This document shows, piece after piece, positions 9,013 to 18,024 of a stretch of DNA of 52,308 bases (positions within the stretch are counted from its first letter, which is position 1; each line of letters opens with the position of its first letter). Where the stretch lies: the NCBI GenBank assembly GCA_016293005.1, contig JAEDFA010000004.1, positions 1 to 52,308 on the forward strand, read 5' to 3'. The DNA is from Treponema sp. (GTDB lineage: Bacteria; Spirochaetota; Spirochaetia; Treponematales; Treponemataceae). The position numbers and the translations under genes are program-made. The notes under the pieces were generated by a model. The model was not told where the DNA came from. It saw only the letters and a program-made list of their open reading frames with translations, and searched no databases.

Positions 9013-12000
9013 GCAGTTTGCCCATTTTTACGATTTTTTTCGTCATCTAGCAGAACCTGATTTTCAATTTCATCTTTTATGTCGCTCCAGATTATAATTG
9101 AACCTTTTCCGTGTTGCTTTGAATAATAAAGTGCGTGGTCTGCATAAACCATAACATCATCCATTTTAGTCTGATCTTCGATGTCGTAATTTGAACAGAT
9201 TCCCGTACTAAAACCAATGCGCCGATTATCAGGAATAATTACATTTTTTTCAAGAAGCTGGCACAAATCAGGAATAAAATAATCAGCATCCTCAAGAGCC
9301 TCGTGAAGTCTTTCCGCAGCACGCTTTGACTCAATGCAATTTGTATTCGGTAAAAGGGCAACAAATTCGTCCCCGCCAAAACGAGAAATAAAATCTACTT
9401 TTCTGAAAACTTTACGCAAAAGCTCTCCAAATTTCTGAATCAGAAGGTCGCCTGCTTCATGCCCGAAAGTATCGTTGTAATATTTAAAATTATCAAGATC
9501 GATGAAAACGACTGTCGTCTGAAAATACATATCGCGTTTTTTACTGTAACGACGAATCATTTCACTTTGAATCGAAAGCTGTTCCTGTAAAGCGCGCCTG
9601 TTTTTGAGCATACTAAGCTGATCTGTAGATGAAATAAACAGAAGATGTTCGTTCTGCTTCATCATGACAATCTGCGCCTGAAGGTTTGAAAGCGCAACAT
9701 TTATCACGCTCAAATCTTCCATTGTAAAATTTATATTCTGCGCCGGATAAATAATTACAGCCCCGACATAATCGAATTTTGAAATATTTGCAAAAATCAA
9801 TTTCTTCTCTGAATCATAAAAAATCCCGTTCTGACCTTTTTTACCTGATTTTACAAGGAGTTTGTTCCATTCAGAATTTTCAGGCGGCTCAATTTCTGTG
9901 CGCGAAACAGAAGCCTGAATATTCCAAACTTGACCTTCTTTTGTAGCGATGAAAACCGCTTCTGCCATCATATAATCGAATGTCGACTGCGCAACACTGT
10001 TTATATAATTTGTTTCACTCGATTTATTTGAAGCAAAACTCATAATTCTGTTTAAAAACTGAGAGTCACGAAGGCGTTTATGAAGCTGAACCATAAGACG
10101 CTCTTTTTCAGCCTTTTCCATAAGAATTTCAAGATTCAAGTCTATCGGGTCAAATTTTTCATAGCGGCTGATATAATCGTTTCCTGAAAAACCTTCGTCA
10201 TAAATGTAATATTCAAAATTTTTCTTTTTTGCAAACTGAAGGCCTTTCTTGAAATATTCCTGTGATTTTTCGGTAAAACCACATTTTTCGAGTTCAAGCG
10301 CGTATTCGTAAATCATAAAATTTGAAATATACGAAAGCGACTCACCTTGAGATTTTATACCTTTAAGAGCAAGTTCAATGTGTTTTTCGGATTCTGAAAT
10401 ATTTGATTCTTTTACATGAACAACCGCCCAGCAGAAATCGATAAACGGAACTAAAGACGGCGTAATGCCTGCAAGATTTGTCTCTACATTGTGAAGTGCA
10501 ATTTTTGTATGAATTACATCACCTCGAATCAAATCTATGTATGATTTTAAAATCAAAATATCTTTGTAAGTCGGCACAAAAGAATTATAAGTTACGACTT
10601 CCATCCCAAACAAATGCTGAAGATACATTACTTTTTGAAAAAAGTTGTACGCTTCGTCAAAATGACGCGAATAAAGAAGAATTTTTGCAACATTACTCAA
10701 AGTGATTATAACTTCAGGATAATCGTTTATTTCTGTTATGCGGGAAAGAAAACTATTTATAAGATTGTAAGATTCTTTAAATTTTGTTCTGATTAACTGC
10801 TCGTACGAAAGCCCGTTCCTGATTTTTACAATTGAAGAAAATTCCCCGATTTGCGTTCGGATTTCGTTACATTTGTAGTACCAGTTAAGGCATTCATCGG
10901 TGTTTTCGATGTAAGAAACTAAAATTCCGTACCAGTGATATGCCGAAGAAAGAAGAAAAAGATTCCCGTAATTTTTTGCTTTTTCTATGGTATCTTCAAT
11001 AATCGGTTTTAAAATAAGCCGTCCTTCTTGAGAATTTACCTGCTTCCACGGAACAATCAGCGAAATGTTTATTGAATTATTGTAAAGTCCCGCTTTATCT
11101 AAAAGTTTTTGAGATTTTTCGTATTTTTCAAATGCTGAATCAGTTTCGGATCTTTCTGTAATTTTATAATTCCACATATACGCAAGCGCATAATAAAAAT
11201 TATCTTTGTCGTTTTCTAAATGCTGAAGGACAAGATTTACATATTTTAACGCCGAAACAAACGCATTTTTCATGTACATAACCTGCGTCATATAAATCAT
11301 TCCTTCAATTGAAAGATTTCCATCGTCAAAAGCATGATTTTCAACAACATTATTAAGGTAAAAAGACGCTTCGTCCGTGTTTCCAAGAAAAAGGCTGATA
11401 ATTGCCATTTCGATGTAAAGATAGCGTTTTTGGACTGTTGAAAGAATCATATTGTCCATATTTGCCAGAATCCATTTTGACGCTTCCTGACCTTGAGTTA
11501 AATCAAGGAAAATCCGGCAGCTTTTTAAAAATTTGTAAAGTTCCTCAAAAGACGGAAAATCAAACTGCTTGATTGAATCCTGATAAATTAAAGTTCCGTC
11601 GTCATTAACTTCGTAGAAATTATTTTCATGGCTGATTGAATCGACAAATTCTATTAGATTTTGCGGTGAATTTTCGATTTTATTATTATCAAAACAGAAT
11701 ATAATTTTAGATTTTAATTTTTCTTTAGAAAGAATTTTTAAAATGTTGATTGACTCCTGACTCAAACACTGTGCATTTTTTATTACAAGATTTTTGTCAA
11801 CCAAATGCGAAAAAAGAGAAACAATTGTTTTTGCAATAGAAGATTTTTCAAAAAAAAGTTCTTCTAAGACAACCATATCGTGACGGTCTGAAATTTCATC
11901 GTTTAAAAAATAATCAAGGAAAAACTTCTGCTGAATTTTATAAGTTTCTTTTTCGATTAGAGATTTTGACGGATGACATTGCTGAATTATCTTCATAAAC

Positions 12001-12170
12001 GGCTTAAGCGGCGAATATTCTTCCTGTAAATCGACAACATTTTCTTTTTCGATTTCTGCAATTTCAGGAATTAAATCCATCATTTTTTCTGGCAGCGAAA
12101 GATAAAGAAAATTTTCTTTACTCCCTGAAAATTCTTTAAAAATGGAAGAAATCAGACTTTTAAATGCCAT
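8997..12170 (-). CDS. Diguanylate cyclase with TPR-like and GAF-like regions (GGDEF)
   Basis: This 1057-residue protein ends in a complete GGDEF domain (about 870-1035). The active-site loop G-G-D-E-F lies at 932-936, with the product-inhibition I-site R-K-V-D at 923-926, five residues upstream as in feedback-controlled cyclases. It should therefore make cyclic di-GMP from two GTP. A GAF-like sensory region precedes it (about 720-850) and a long helical TPR-like part fills the middle. The first 250 residues resemble the ATPase part of MalT/AAA_16 regulators, but I see no P-loop and the Walker B-like segment reads L-V-I-K-N-A-Q (about residue 128), lacking the acidic residue. AGAGAGG precedes the ATG; the 652-aa gene lies 24 nt upstream in the same direction. 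Confidence 0.88.
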   Translation of the reverse strand: MAFKSLISSIFKEFSGSKENFLYLSLPEKMMDLIPEIAEIEKENVVDLQEEYSPLKPFMKIIQQCHPSKSLIEKETYKIQQKFFLDYFLNDEISDRHDMVVLEELFFEKSSIAKTIVSLFSHLVDKNLVIKNAQCLSQESINILKILSKEKLKSKIIFCFDNNKIENSPQNLIEFVDSISHENNFYEVNDDGTLIYQDSIKQFDFPSFEELYKFLKSCRIFLDLTQGQEASKWILANMDNMILSTVQKRYLYIEMAIISLFLGNTDEASFYLNNVVENHAFDDGNLSIEGMIYMTQVMYMKNAFVSALKYVNLVLQHLENDKDNFYYALAYMWNYKITERSETDSAFEKYEKSQKLLDKAGLYNNSINISLIVPWKQVNSQEGRLILKPIIEDTIEKAKNYGNLFLLSSAYHWYGILVSYIENTDECLNWYYKCNEIRTQIGEFSSIVKIRNGLSYEQLIRTKFKESYNLINSFLSRITEINDYPEVIITLSNVAKILLYSRHFDEAYNFFQKVMYLQHLFGMEVVTYNSFVPTYKDILILKSYIDLIRGDVIHTKIALHNVETNLAGITPSLVPFIDFCWAVVHVKESNISESEKHIELALKGIKSQGESLSYISNFMIYEYALELEKCGFTEKSQEYFKKGLQFAKKKNFEYYIYDEGFSGNDYISRYEKFDPIDLNLEILMEKAEKERLMVQLHKRLRDSQFLNRIMSFASNKSSETNYINSVAQSTFDYMMAEAVFIATKEGQVWNIQASVSRTEIEPPENSEWNKLLVKSGKKGQNGIFYDSEKKLIFANISKFDYVGAVIIYPAQNINFTMEDLSVINVALSNLQAQIVMMKQNEHLLFISSTDQLSMLKNRRALQEQLSIQSEMIRRYSKKRDMYFQTTVVFIDLDNFKYYNDTFGHEAGDLLIQKFGELLRKVFRKVDFISRFGGDEFVALLPNTNCIESKRAAERLHEALEDADYFIPDLCQLLEKNVIIPDNRRIGFSTGICSNYDIEDQTKMDDVMVYADHALYYSKQHGKGSIIIWSDIKDEIENQVLLDDEKNRKNGQTALEKK

Positions 12171-12194
12171 AAATACAACCTCTCTTAACTTTTT

Positions 12195-14153
12195 TTATTT
12201 TTTATATGCCGCTTGAATCGCTTCAACAAATAATTTGTTCTGATCTGTTCTAACTGGAACTGAAAACTGAGGCTTTCCATCTTCATCAGAAACACGATAA
12301 ATATGATTTGAAGAAATTTTATACGCAGGACTTTCCGGATTATTAATCCACCAGTCCAAAACCGAAATAAAACACAAAGTATATTTTAAAAGATTCGCAT
12401 TGTTAGCATTCGTATTCGGTCCAGAATTTTTTGCCCCCAGAAGAACATCAAGACGCTTTGAAACTTCATTCTGAATGTCGAATTTATAATGTTCCCAAGG
12501 ATTTGAAATTCCGTTTACAACGCCATGATTTTTTGCCTGAGCATCGCATTCTGCAATAATTTTTGTAAGATATTTTCGTGCAAAATCCGTGCGTTTATAA
12601 ATCGGCTTTAACTTGCTTTCGTTTTGAGGAGTTTCAAGCAGAATTTTCTGAAATTTAAAATTTGGAAGGAAACTGTAATAAGTCTGCCACAAAATACGAT
12701 TTATAAGTTTTTTTCCAAAATTAGAGTCTTCAAAATCTTTCTGCGTATAAATCTGATTTACAAGATCATTCAAAGGTTCGCAGTAAAGTTTTTCAAATTC
12801 GATTTCGCGGTAATTTGCCCAGTCATCCCTGACAGAACTCATAGAATCTTCTACATCTTTTGAAAAACTTTTATCGATTGCATCTTCAACAAATTTTATG
12901 TTCCGGCAGCCACGAAAACAATCTTCAACAATCCGCATAAGAACAACTGTAACCTGCATAGGATTTTCCGGCGGAATAACATTAAAACCGTCTGAAAATT
13001 TGTAAAGTGGCTGAAAATACGGATACATATCTGGAAAATTTTCAAGATTTGAAAAACCTGCTTCCGGGAAAAGTTTTTCTAAAAGCGAAAGCCCCGTGTT
13101 TACGATTTCATCTTTTGCACCTTTTACTTCTATAACTTTTTTTGCAGAAACTTGTTCTGAAGCTTTTTCTTCTTTTGGTTTTTCAGGAAGAAGAAGGTCG
13201 TATTTATGAAGCCCGACGAATTTTAAAATATCTGAAACTTTTGCCTTGAAAAAATCTGGATACGGCACAAATTCATCTGAACACATTCTCATAAGAAGCG
13301 GATAAAGGCGTTTTATGACTTCGTTTTGAATGAAAAGCCACTGAGTTATTGATTCTTTTGCAAGAATTGAAAGTTTTTCATGCGGTGCATCCTGATATTG
13401 CGACTCATCTGCGTAAACTTCTTTTATGAGTTTTGGAATTTTTGTTTCACCGTAATAATAAACCTGAATCAAAGGCTTATAAATCTGGCGGACAAAATTT
13501 ATTAAATCTGAAACGATAAATGGTTTTGGCAAATCAAGAAGTTCTAAATGAGAAAGTTTAATTCCTTGCATTTTCCAGCCGGCGACGAGCCTTAAAAATT
13601 TAAATTTTGGTTCTGTTCCGTTTACAATTTTTGATTTATAAGTCGATGGCGCAATCTGAATTAAAGTCTTGATGTCGGTAATGAATTTTTCTATATTTTC
13701 GATATGCTTTTTAAGCGTAATCGTTATAAATTCTGGAACGACTTGTTCTTCACCGTTTTTCTGGAATTTTTTCACGAAATTAAAAAGCCCGTAATTCGGT
13801 TTGATTTCGTATTCCGCGGACATCATAAGCTTGTTTATTTTTGAATTCAATTTTTGAGTGATAGAAGGAAGTCCTTCACGATTATTTTTTCTAACCTTTA
13901 CGGGAGAAGGATTTTTTGAAAGATTTTGTGAAGAATCGGAAGAACTCTGCTGATTTCTGATTATTCTACCTGTATTAGAAGGAGTTTTTTTTGCGCCTGT
14001 CTGAGTATTAGACCTTTCGTACATAACTTCACCACCGAGAATTTTTGACATGGCTTTTGCTTCTGCCGGATCTATGGATCCTATTGCACGCCGCGTCTGA
14101 TCAAGAGTTCCTGGAGCCCAATCGGCAGTCTTAGGTCTGTTTCCGTCTTCCAT
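12195..14153 (-). CDS. Conserved-looking protein of unknown function (652 aa)
   Basis: I do not recognise a family. The first 100 residues are polar and low-complexity, rich in Ser, Asn, Gln and Lys, and look disordered. The remainder is mostly alpha-helical with many aromatic and charged residues and no signal peptide or membrane segment, so it is probably cytoplasmic. A short Lys/Glu-rich linker near residues 315-335 divides the helical part. GGAG precedes the ATG. It is the likely first gene of a run with the GGDEF cyclase 24 nt downstream, so a signalling or envelope role is possible. Treponema-specific proteins of this type are common; that is general knowledge, not a search result. Confidence 0.8.
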   Translation of the reverse strand: MEDGNRPKTADWAPGTLDQTRRAIGSIDPAEAKAMSKILGGEVMYERSNTQTGAKKTPSNTGRIIRNQQSSSDSSQNLSKNPSPVKVRKNNREGLPSITQKLNSKINKLMMSAEYEIKPNYGLFNFVKKFQKNGEEQVVPEFITITLKKHIENIEKFITDIKTLIQIAPSTYKSKIVNGTEPKFKFLRLVAGWKMQGIKLSHLELLDLPKPFIVSDLINFVRQIYKPLIQVYYYGETKIPKLIKEVYADESQYQDAPHEKLSILAKESITQWLFIQNEVIKRLYPLLMRMCSDEFVPYPDFFKAKVSDILKFVGLHKYDLLLPEKPKEEKASEQVSAKKVIEVKGAKDEIVNTGLSLLEKLFPEAGFSNLENFPDMYPYFQPLYKFSDGFNVIPPENPMQVTVVLMRIVEDCFRGCRNIKFVEDAIDKSFSKDVEDSMSSVRDDWANYREIEFEKLYCEPLNDLVNQIYTQKDFEDSNFGKKLINRILWQTYYSFLPNFKFQKILLETPQNESKLKPIYKRTDFARKYLTKIIAECDAQAKNHGVVNGISNPWEHYKFDIQNEVSKRLDVLLGAKNSGPNTNANNANLLKYTLCFISVLDWWINNPESPAYKISSNHIYRVSDEDGKPQFSVPVRTDQNKLFVEAIQAAYKK

Positions 14154-14209
14154 TCCATCTCCAATAAAATAATTTTATGACAATCAGTTCCTTTTATTTT
14201 AAACCATAG

Positions 14210-15277
14210 TTACGATCGGAGCAAATTCTTTTTTACAAATCCGAACGAATTTTTAATCTCGATTTTTTCGGATTCCTTAGTCATCACCGTGCCCTCGAAA
14301 TTTCCAAATATCAATGTATAAGTATTTTTTGCAAGAAGAAAATTTGTTGAATGATTTTCGATTGATTTTGGCGTAAAAACAAGGTCGACCATATTTTCCG
14401 TATCCTGAATGACCCATTTTTCTGCAACGCCGAAAGTATGCGAAATTACAACAGAAGGAAACAAAGTTATTTCATTATCGATGAAAAGAAAATTGTCGTT
14501 TGTGTAATCGTCGTCTTCGGGAGCGTAATCGTAATTTGCAAAATGAAAACCGATTTTTCTTCCGTCTAAATTGCAGATTGAATACGCAGAATCAGAATTT
14601 ACTTTAAAAGAAGAATAAACTTTGTGCATCATCAGCATGCCAAGTCCTGGAGTTTCTTCAATCCAGTCAATTTCTTTCTGTTTTTTATCTATTTTAAGTC
14701 CGCCCGTAACGACTAACGGAACAAACCATGAAACTGCACAACGCCTTGTTGACGGAGCCGGAGAAACATTTAAAATCTGATGACTTTCTTTTTGCTCATA
14801 ATCGGCGTGAACAACGCATTTTGCACTCGGACGGGCATTATCACCGTGAACGGAAAAATTTAAAGAAATTCTGTTGATTTTTTTGCTCCAGAAAATTTTT
14901 ACAAAACGCGATTTTCTGTAATTTGCGCAAACCGATTCAACAATATTTTTAGGAACAAAACGCCGCCTTGGACCGATTAAAGAATGATAAGAAAATTTTT
15001 GATTCGTGTTTTTATTCCAGAATACGACATCAGCCGTTCCAAGAAGTTTTAAATCAGAAAACTCGACCATTCCGATATAATCGTCTAAATTAAATGCAAA
15101 CGATAAAGTGCCTTTTATTCTTGTGTCAGTTATAAACGGTGGCAGCGGAAAACCTGTAAATGGTCCGCGAATTCCTGAAATATCGATTTTTTGAGGAGTT
15201 GAATTAAAAGTTCCAAAATTGATTTTATTGTGCCTTACTAACGATTTTGGAGTTTTATCAATTTTTCTAAAAAACAT
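14210..15277 (-). CDS. DUF2804-like protein
   Basis: The 355-residue sequence has the character of the DUF2804 family: an N-terminal R-G-P-F-T-G-F-P-L-P segment, a repeated F-A-F-N-L-D-D-Y-like strand pattern, and a C-terminal block with H-K-V-Y-S-S-F-K-V-N and W-V-I-Q-D-T-E-N-M-V-D. The composition suggests a beta-sandwich, and I see no signal peptide or membrane helix. The biochemical role of the family is unknown to me. A TTGATA/TAAAAT promoter lies about 80 bp upstream, followed by a hairpin-rich leader and no clear ribosome-binding site, so expression may be regulated in the leader. Family assignment is from memory of the motif style. Confidence 0.65.
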   Translation of the reverse strand: MFFRKIDKTPKSLVRHNKINFGTFNSTPQKIDISGIRGPFTGFPLPPFITDTRIKGTLSFAFNLDDYIGMVEFSDLKLLGTADVVFWNKNTNQKFSYHSLIGPRRRFVPKNIVESVCANYRKSRFVKIFWSKKINRISLNFSVHGDNARPSAKCVVHADYEQKESHQILNVSPAPSTRRCAVSWFVPLVVTGGLKIDKKQKEIDWIEETPGLGMLMMHKVYSSFKVNSDSAYSICNLDGRKIGFHFANYDYAPEDDDYTNDNFLFIDNEITLFPSVVISHTFGVAEKWVIQDTENMVDLVFTPKSIENHSTNFLLAKNTYTLIFGNFEGTVMTKESEKIEIKNSFGFVKKNLLRS

Positions 15278-15353
15278 AGTTTTTGCGTCTGGAATTTTCC
15301 ATATATAGATTAGATTTTAAAAAAATAATCATCTCTAAAATCTATAGTTTTTT

Positions 15354-15382
15354 ATTTTAATAAAAATTTTCCAATTTATCAA
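15354..15382 (-). promoter_or_regulatory. Promoter of DUF2804 gene with structured leader
   Basis: On the minus strand TTGATA (15377-15382) and TAAAAT (15354-15359) are spaced 17 bp. The roughly 70-nt leader contains the inverted repeat AGATTTTA/TAAAATCT. Confidence 0.5.
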
Positions 15383-15456
15383 ATAAATTTTACATTTCTT
15401 AAAAAACAAAATCAGCAATAAAAAATGTTAAAATTCACTTTTTATAAAATAAAATT

Positions 15457-16038
15457 TTATCTTTCCCAGTTTTTCTTTAAATCTTCTTCAGTGATTTTTC
15501 TTATAACGCGGCAAGGATTTCCTACGGCAACTGAATCAGAAGGAATATCGTGAACAACTACGCTTCCTGAACCGATTACAACATTATTACCAATCGTAAC
15601 TCCCGGAAGAACTTGAACACCGCCTCCAATCCATACATTGTTTCCGACTGTAATAGGATAAGCGTATTCAAACCCCTGATTTCGCCTTTGAAAATCTACT
15701 GGATGACCTACAGTGTAAAAACCGCAATTTGGAGCAATAAAAACATTATCGCCGAATTTTATTTTTGCGCAGTCGAGAATTACAAGATTGTGATTTGAGA
15801 AAAAATTTTCCCCGATTTCTATGTTGTAGCCGTAATCGCACCAGAACGGCGTAATTATCTCAAATTTTTCACCAGTTTTTCCTAATATTTCGCGCGCAAT
15901 TTCCATGATTTTTTCTTTTTGAGACGGAAAAGTTGAATTCATTTTAAAACACAAATCTTTTGCCCTTTTTCTTTCTTCGTTTAAAAAATCATCGTCCCGA
16001 AACAATTTCTGAGAAATCATTTTTTCTTTTTCTGTCAT
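15457..16038 (-). CDS. Maltose/galactoside O-acetyltransferase-like hexapeptide protein
   Basis: This 193-residue enzyme belongs to the LacA/Maa type of left-handed beta-helix acetyltransferases that move an acetyl group from acetyl-CoA to a sugar. It has the short N-terminal helical Mac domain (about residues 1-55), then hexapeptide repeats such as I-T-V-G-N-N-V-W-I-G-G and I-G-N-N-V-V-I-G. The catalytic His is H112 in T-V-G-H-P-V-D, matching the known position in the family. Length is normal. It starts one base after the stop of the FMN oxidoreductase, so it is co-transcribed with that gene and pfk. The physiological acceptor cannot be read from sequence. Confidence 0.9.
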   Translation of the reverse strand: MTEKEKMISQKLFRDDDFLNEERKRAKDLCFKMNSTFPSQKEKIMEIAREILGKTGEKFEIITPFWCDYGYNIEIGENFFSNHNLVILDCAKIKFGDNVFIAPNCGFYTVGHPVDFQRRNQGFEYAYPITVGNNVWIGGGVQVLPGVTIGNNVVIGSGSVVVHDIPSDSVAVGNPCRVIRKITEEDLKKNWER

Positions 16039-16039
16039 A

Positions 16040-16915
16040 TTAAATCCCCATAAATTTTCTGCAAGTTTCAGTGATTAAAGGACGGGCAATCAAAACTCTG
16101 TCTGCGCCAAGATAAAGCGCCGTCTGAATATTTTTCTGAGTACGAAGACCGCCATCAACCCACAATTCTTTTACATAATTTTTTAAAATCTTTGCATTTT
16201 TATAAAGAAAAGAACAAGTCGAACCTTTTTCTGTTTCAACCCGACCGCCGTGATTTGAAATAACTGCAACATCAGGTTTTAAAACTTTGCACAGTTCAAT
16301 GTCTTCCTGAGTAAAAATTCCTTTGACTAAAAGCGGAAGCGATGAATATTCTTTAAGACGGCCAAGAGACTGTGATGTTTTCTTTTCAAGGTGAACAAGA
16401 TTCCGCATTGTTACAATATTATACGCATCGATATCCACGCCAATTCCAAGCGCATAATCTTTTACAAGAGAAATTCTGTTTTTTAAAATTTCATCTGGAT
16501 AAGGTTTTAGAAAAAAATACGATTTTATTCCAAGTTTTTTTACGGCGTCCAGAGAAAATTTTAATTTGTCATCGGGCGTTCCATCACCTGAACAAATAAA
16601 ATAATTTTTAGCGATTCCAGTTTCAAAATACGGAAGATAAAAATCTTCTTCGTTTTCAAAACCAATATTCTGAATCGCGCCAGTTACCGGAGCCAGCCCG
16701 ATTTTTCCTTCTGTTGAAATAAGAGAAATTTCGTTTTTTTGTTCATCAGAAAAATTATTATAAAATTCGTTCCAGGCAGAAACATTTTTTATAAAATTTT
16801 CGCTTTCATAAACTCCGCCCATTCCCGGAAGCTCACCTTTACAGCCAAAACCGTCGCATTTTTTACACATTTTGCACAAAAACCGGGAATGAGAAAGATT
16901 TTTTTTAATCTCCAA
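16040..16915 (-). CDS. FMN-dependent alpha-hydroxy-acid oxidoreductase-like protein
   Basis: This 291-residue TIM barrel resembles the short anaerobe form of the FMN-dependent dehydrogenases (lactate/glycolate oxidase superfamily). The catalytic His and substrate Arg are in S-N-H-G-G-R (H222, R225), and the phosphate-binding end W-V-D-G-G-L-R plus G-A-D-R-V-L-I-A-R-P is intact. The N-terminus has four cysteines (C14, C17, C20, C25) before G-E-L-P-G-M-G-G; as I recall this is a feature of this subgroup and could hold a metal or Fe-S centre. It starts at a TTG overlapping the last codons of pfk, with a weak AGTAGG upstream, so it is translationally coupled. The substrate is unknown. Confidence 0.85.
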   Translation of the reverse strand: MEIKKNLSHSRFLCKMCKKCDGFGCKGELPGMGGVYESENFIKNVSAWNEFYNNFSDEQKNEISLISTEGKIGLAPVTGAIQNIGFENEEDFYLPYFETGIAKNYFICSGDGTPDDKLKFSLDAVKKLGIKSYFFLKPYPDEILKNRISLVKDYALGIGVDIDAYNIVTMRNLVHLEKKTSQSLGRLKEYSSLPLLVKGIFTQEDIELCKVLKPDVAVISNHGGRVETEKGSTCSFLYKNAKILKNYVKELWVDGGLRTQKNIQTALYLGADRVLIARPLITETCRKFMGI

Positions 16916-17987
16916 AACACAGACCTACTGAACGGGCATTTTTTATAACCGGATCATCCGGACAGATGTTTTTAACTTTTCCGGCACATTCTTCAAGCGG
17001 AACAGGAACGATTTTGTTATTCTGCATTGCAACGAGTTTTCCAAAATTACCTTCTGCAAGAAAATCTGCTGCCGCAACACCGAATTGAGTTGCAAGAAAT
17101 CTGTCGTACGGAGAAGGAGTTCCACCACGCTGAAGATAACCTAAAACAGTTACACGGCTTTCAAGACCAGTCGCTTCTTCTAATTCTTTTGCAACGCGAT
17201 AACCGATTGACTGAGTCATTTCAAGGCGGGATTTTTTAAATTCTTTTTTGGAAAGTTTTGCTTCTTCTTTTGAAAGCGCGCCTTCTGCAACTACAACAAT
17301 TGAAAATTCTTTTCCGGCATCACGACGCTTTAAAATTTCTTTTGAAACATTTTTTATATCATAAGGGATTTCCGGGAGAAGACATACATCTCCGCCACCT
17401 GCAATAGCTGAATAAAGTGCAAGCCAGCCAGCTTTGTGCCCCATAACTTCAACAACCATAACCCTGCTGTGAGAATGAGCCGTCGTATGAATTCTGTCGA
17501 TTGCTTCTGTTGCAACATCAACTGCCGTATGAAAACCGAATGTAATATCTGTTCCCACAATATCGTTATCGATTGTTTTTGGAAGACCTACAACATTCAG
17601 TCCTTCTTTTGCTAAAAGACTTGCCGTCGTATTTGTTCCGTTTCCACCAAGAACTACAAGCGCATCGAGATTCCATTTTTTGTAATTCTTTTTGATTGCT
17701 TCGATTGGAAGAAGACCAGTTTCTGGATTTGGAACAGGATTTTTAAAAGGCTTTTCACGAGAAGTTCCTAAAAAAGTTCCTCCGCGCGTAATTATTCCCG
17801 AAACATCATCAGCGGAAATTTTTACCATGTCTCCGTTGATAAGTCCTCTGTAACCGTTTTTGATTCCGATTACTTTCATTCCATAATTAATCATTGCCGA
17901 ACGGCAGACACCACGAATTGCAGCATTGAGCCCTGGAGCATCGCCGCCGCTAGTTAAAATTCCGATAGTTTTTACATTTGTCTTCAT
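16905..17987 (-). CDS. pfkA: 6-phosphofructokinase (ATP-type, group III)
   Basis: The 360-residue enzyme phosphorylates fructose 6-phosphate to the 1,6-bisphosphate, the committed step of glycolysis. Motifs seen are G-G-D-A-P (14-18), G-G-N-G-T (114-118), P-K-T-I-D-N-D (136-142) and M-G-H. A glycine at the position equivalent to E. coli Gly104 favours ATP over pyrophosphate, while the Lys in P-K-T-I-D-N-D is shared with PPi enzymes; this mix is typical of group III ATP-PFKs. The Asn in G-G-N-G-T replaces the E. coli Asp103 but, from memory, occurs in this subgroup. There is no ribosome-binding site; TATAAT lies 9 nt before the ATG. Two metabolic genes follow it. Confidence 0.93.
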   Translation of the reverse strand: MKTNVKTIGILTSGGDAPGLNAAIRGVCRSAMINYGMKVIGIKNGYRGLINGDMVKISADDVSGIITRGGTFLGTSREKPFKNPVPNPETGLLPIEAIKKNYKKWNLDALVVLGGNGTNTTASLLAKEGLNVVGLPKTIDNDIVGTDITFGFHTAVDVATEAIDRIHTTAHSHSRVMVVEVMGHKAGWLALYSAIAGGGDVCLLPEIPYDIKNVSKEILKRRDAGKEFSIVVVAEGALSKEEAKLSKKEFKKSRLEMTQSIGYRVAKELEEATGLESRVTVLGYLQRGGTPSPYDRFLATQFGVAAADFLAEGNFGKLVAMQNNKIVPVPLEECAGKVKNICPDDPVIKNARSVGLCFGD

Positions 17988-17996
17988 ATAATTAGA

Positions 17997-18024
17997 ATTA
18001 TAACACTAAAATTAACTTTTTAAA
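17997..18024 (-). promoter_or_regulatory. Promoter of pfkA, short or no leader
   Basis: On the minus strand TTTAAA (18019-18024) and TATAAT (17997-18002) are spaced 16 bp, and 9 nt separate the -10 box from the ATG at 17987. No Shine-Dalgarno sequence is visible. Confidence 0.45.

Noticed and set aside
16905..17987. Pyrophosphate-dependent phosphofructokinase
   Set aside because: The Gly in G-G-N-G-T points to ATP use, although the Lys in P-K-T-I-D-N-D is shared with PPi enzymes.
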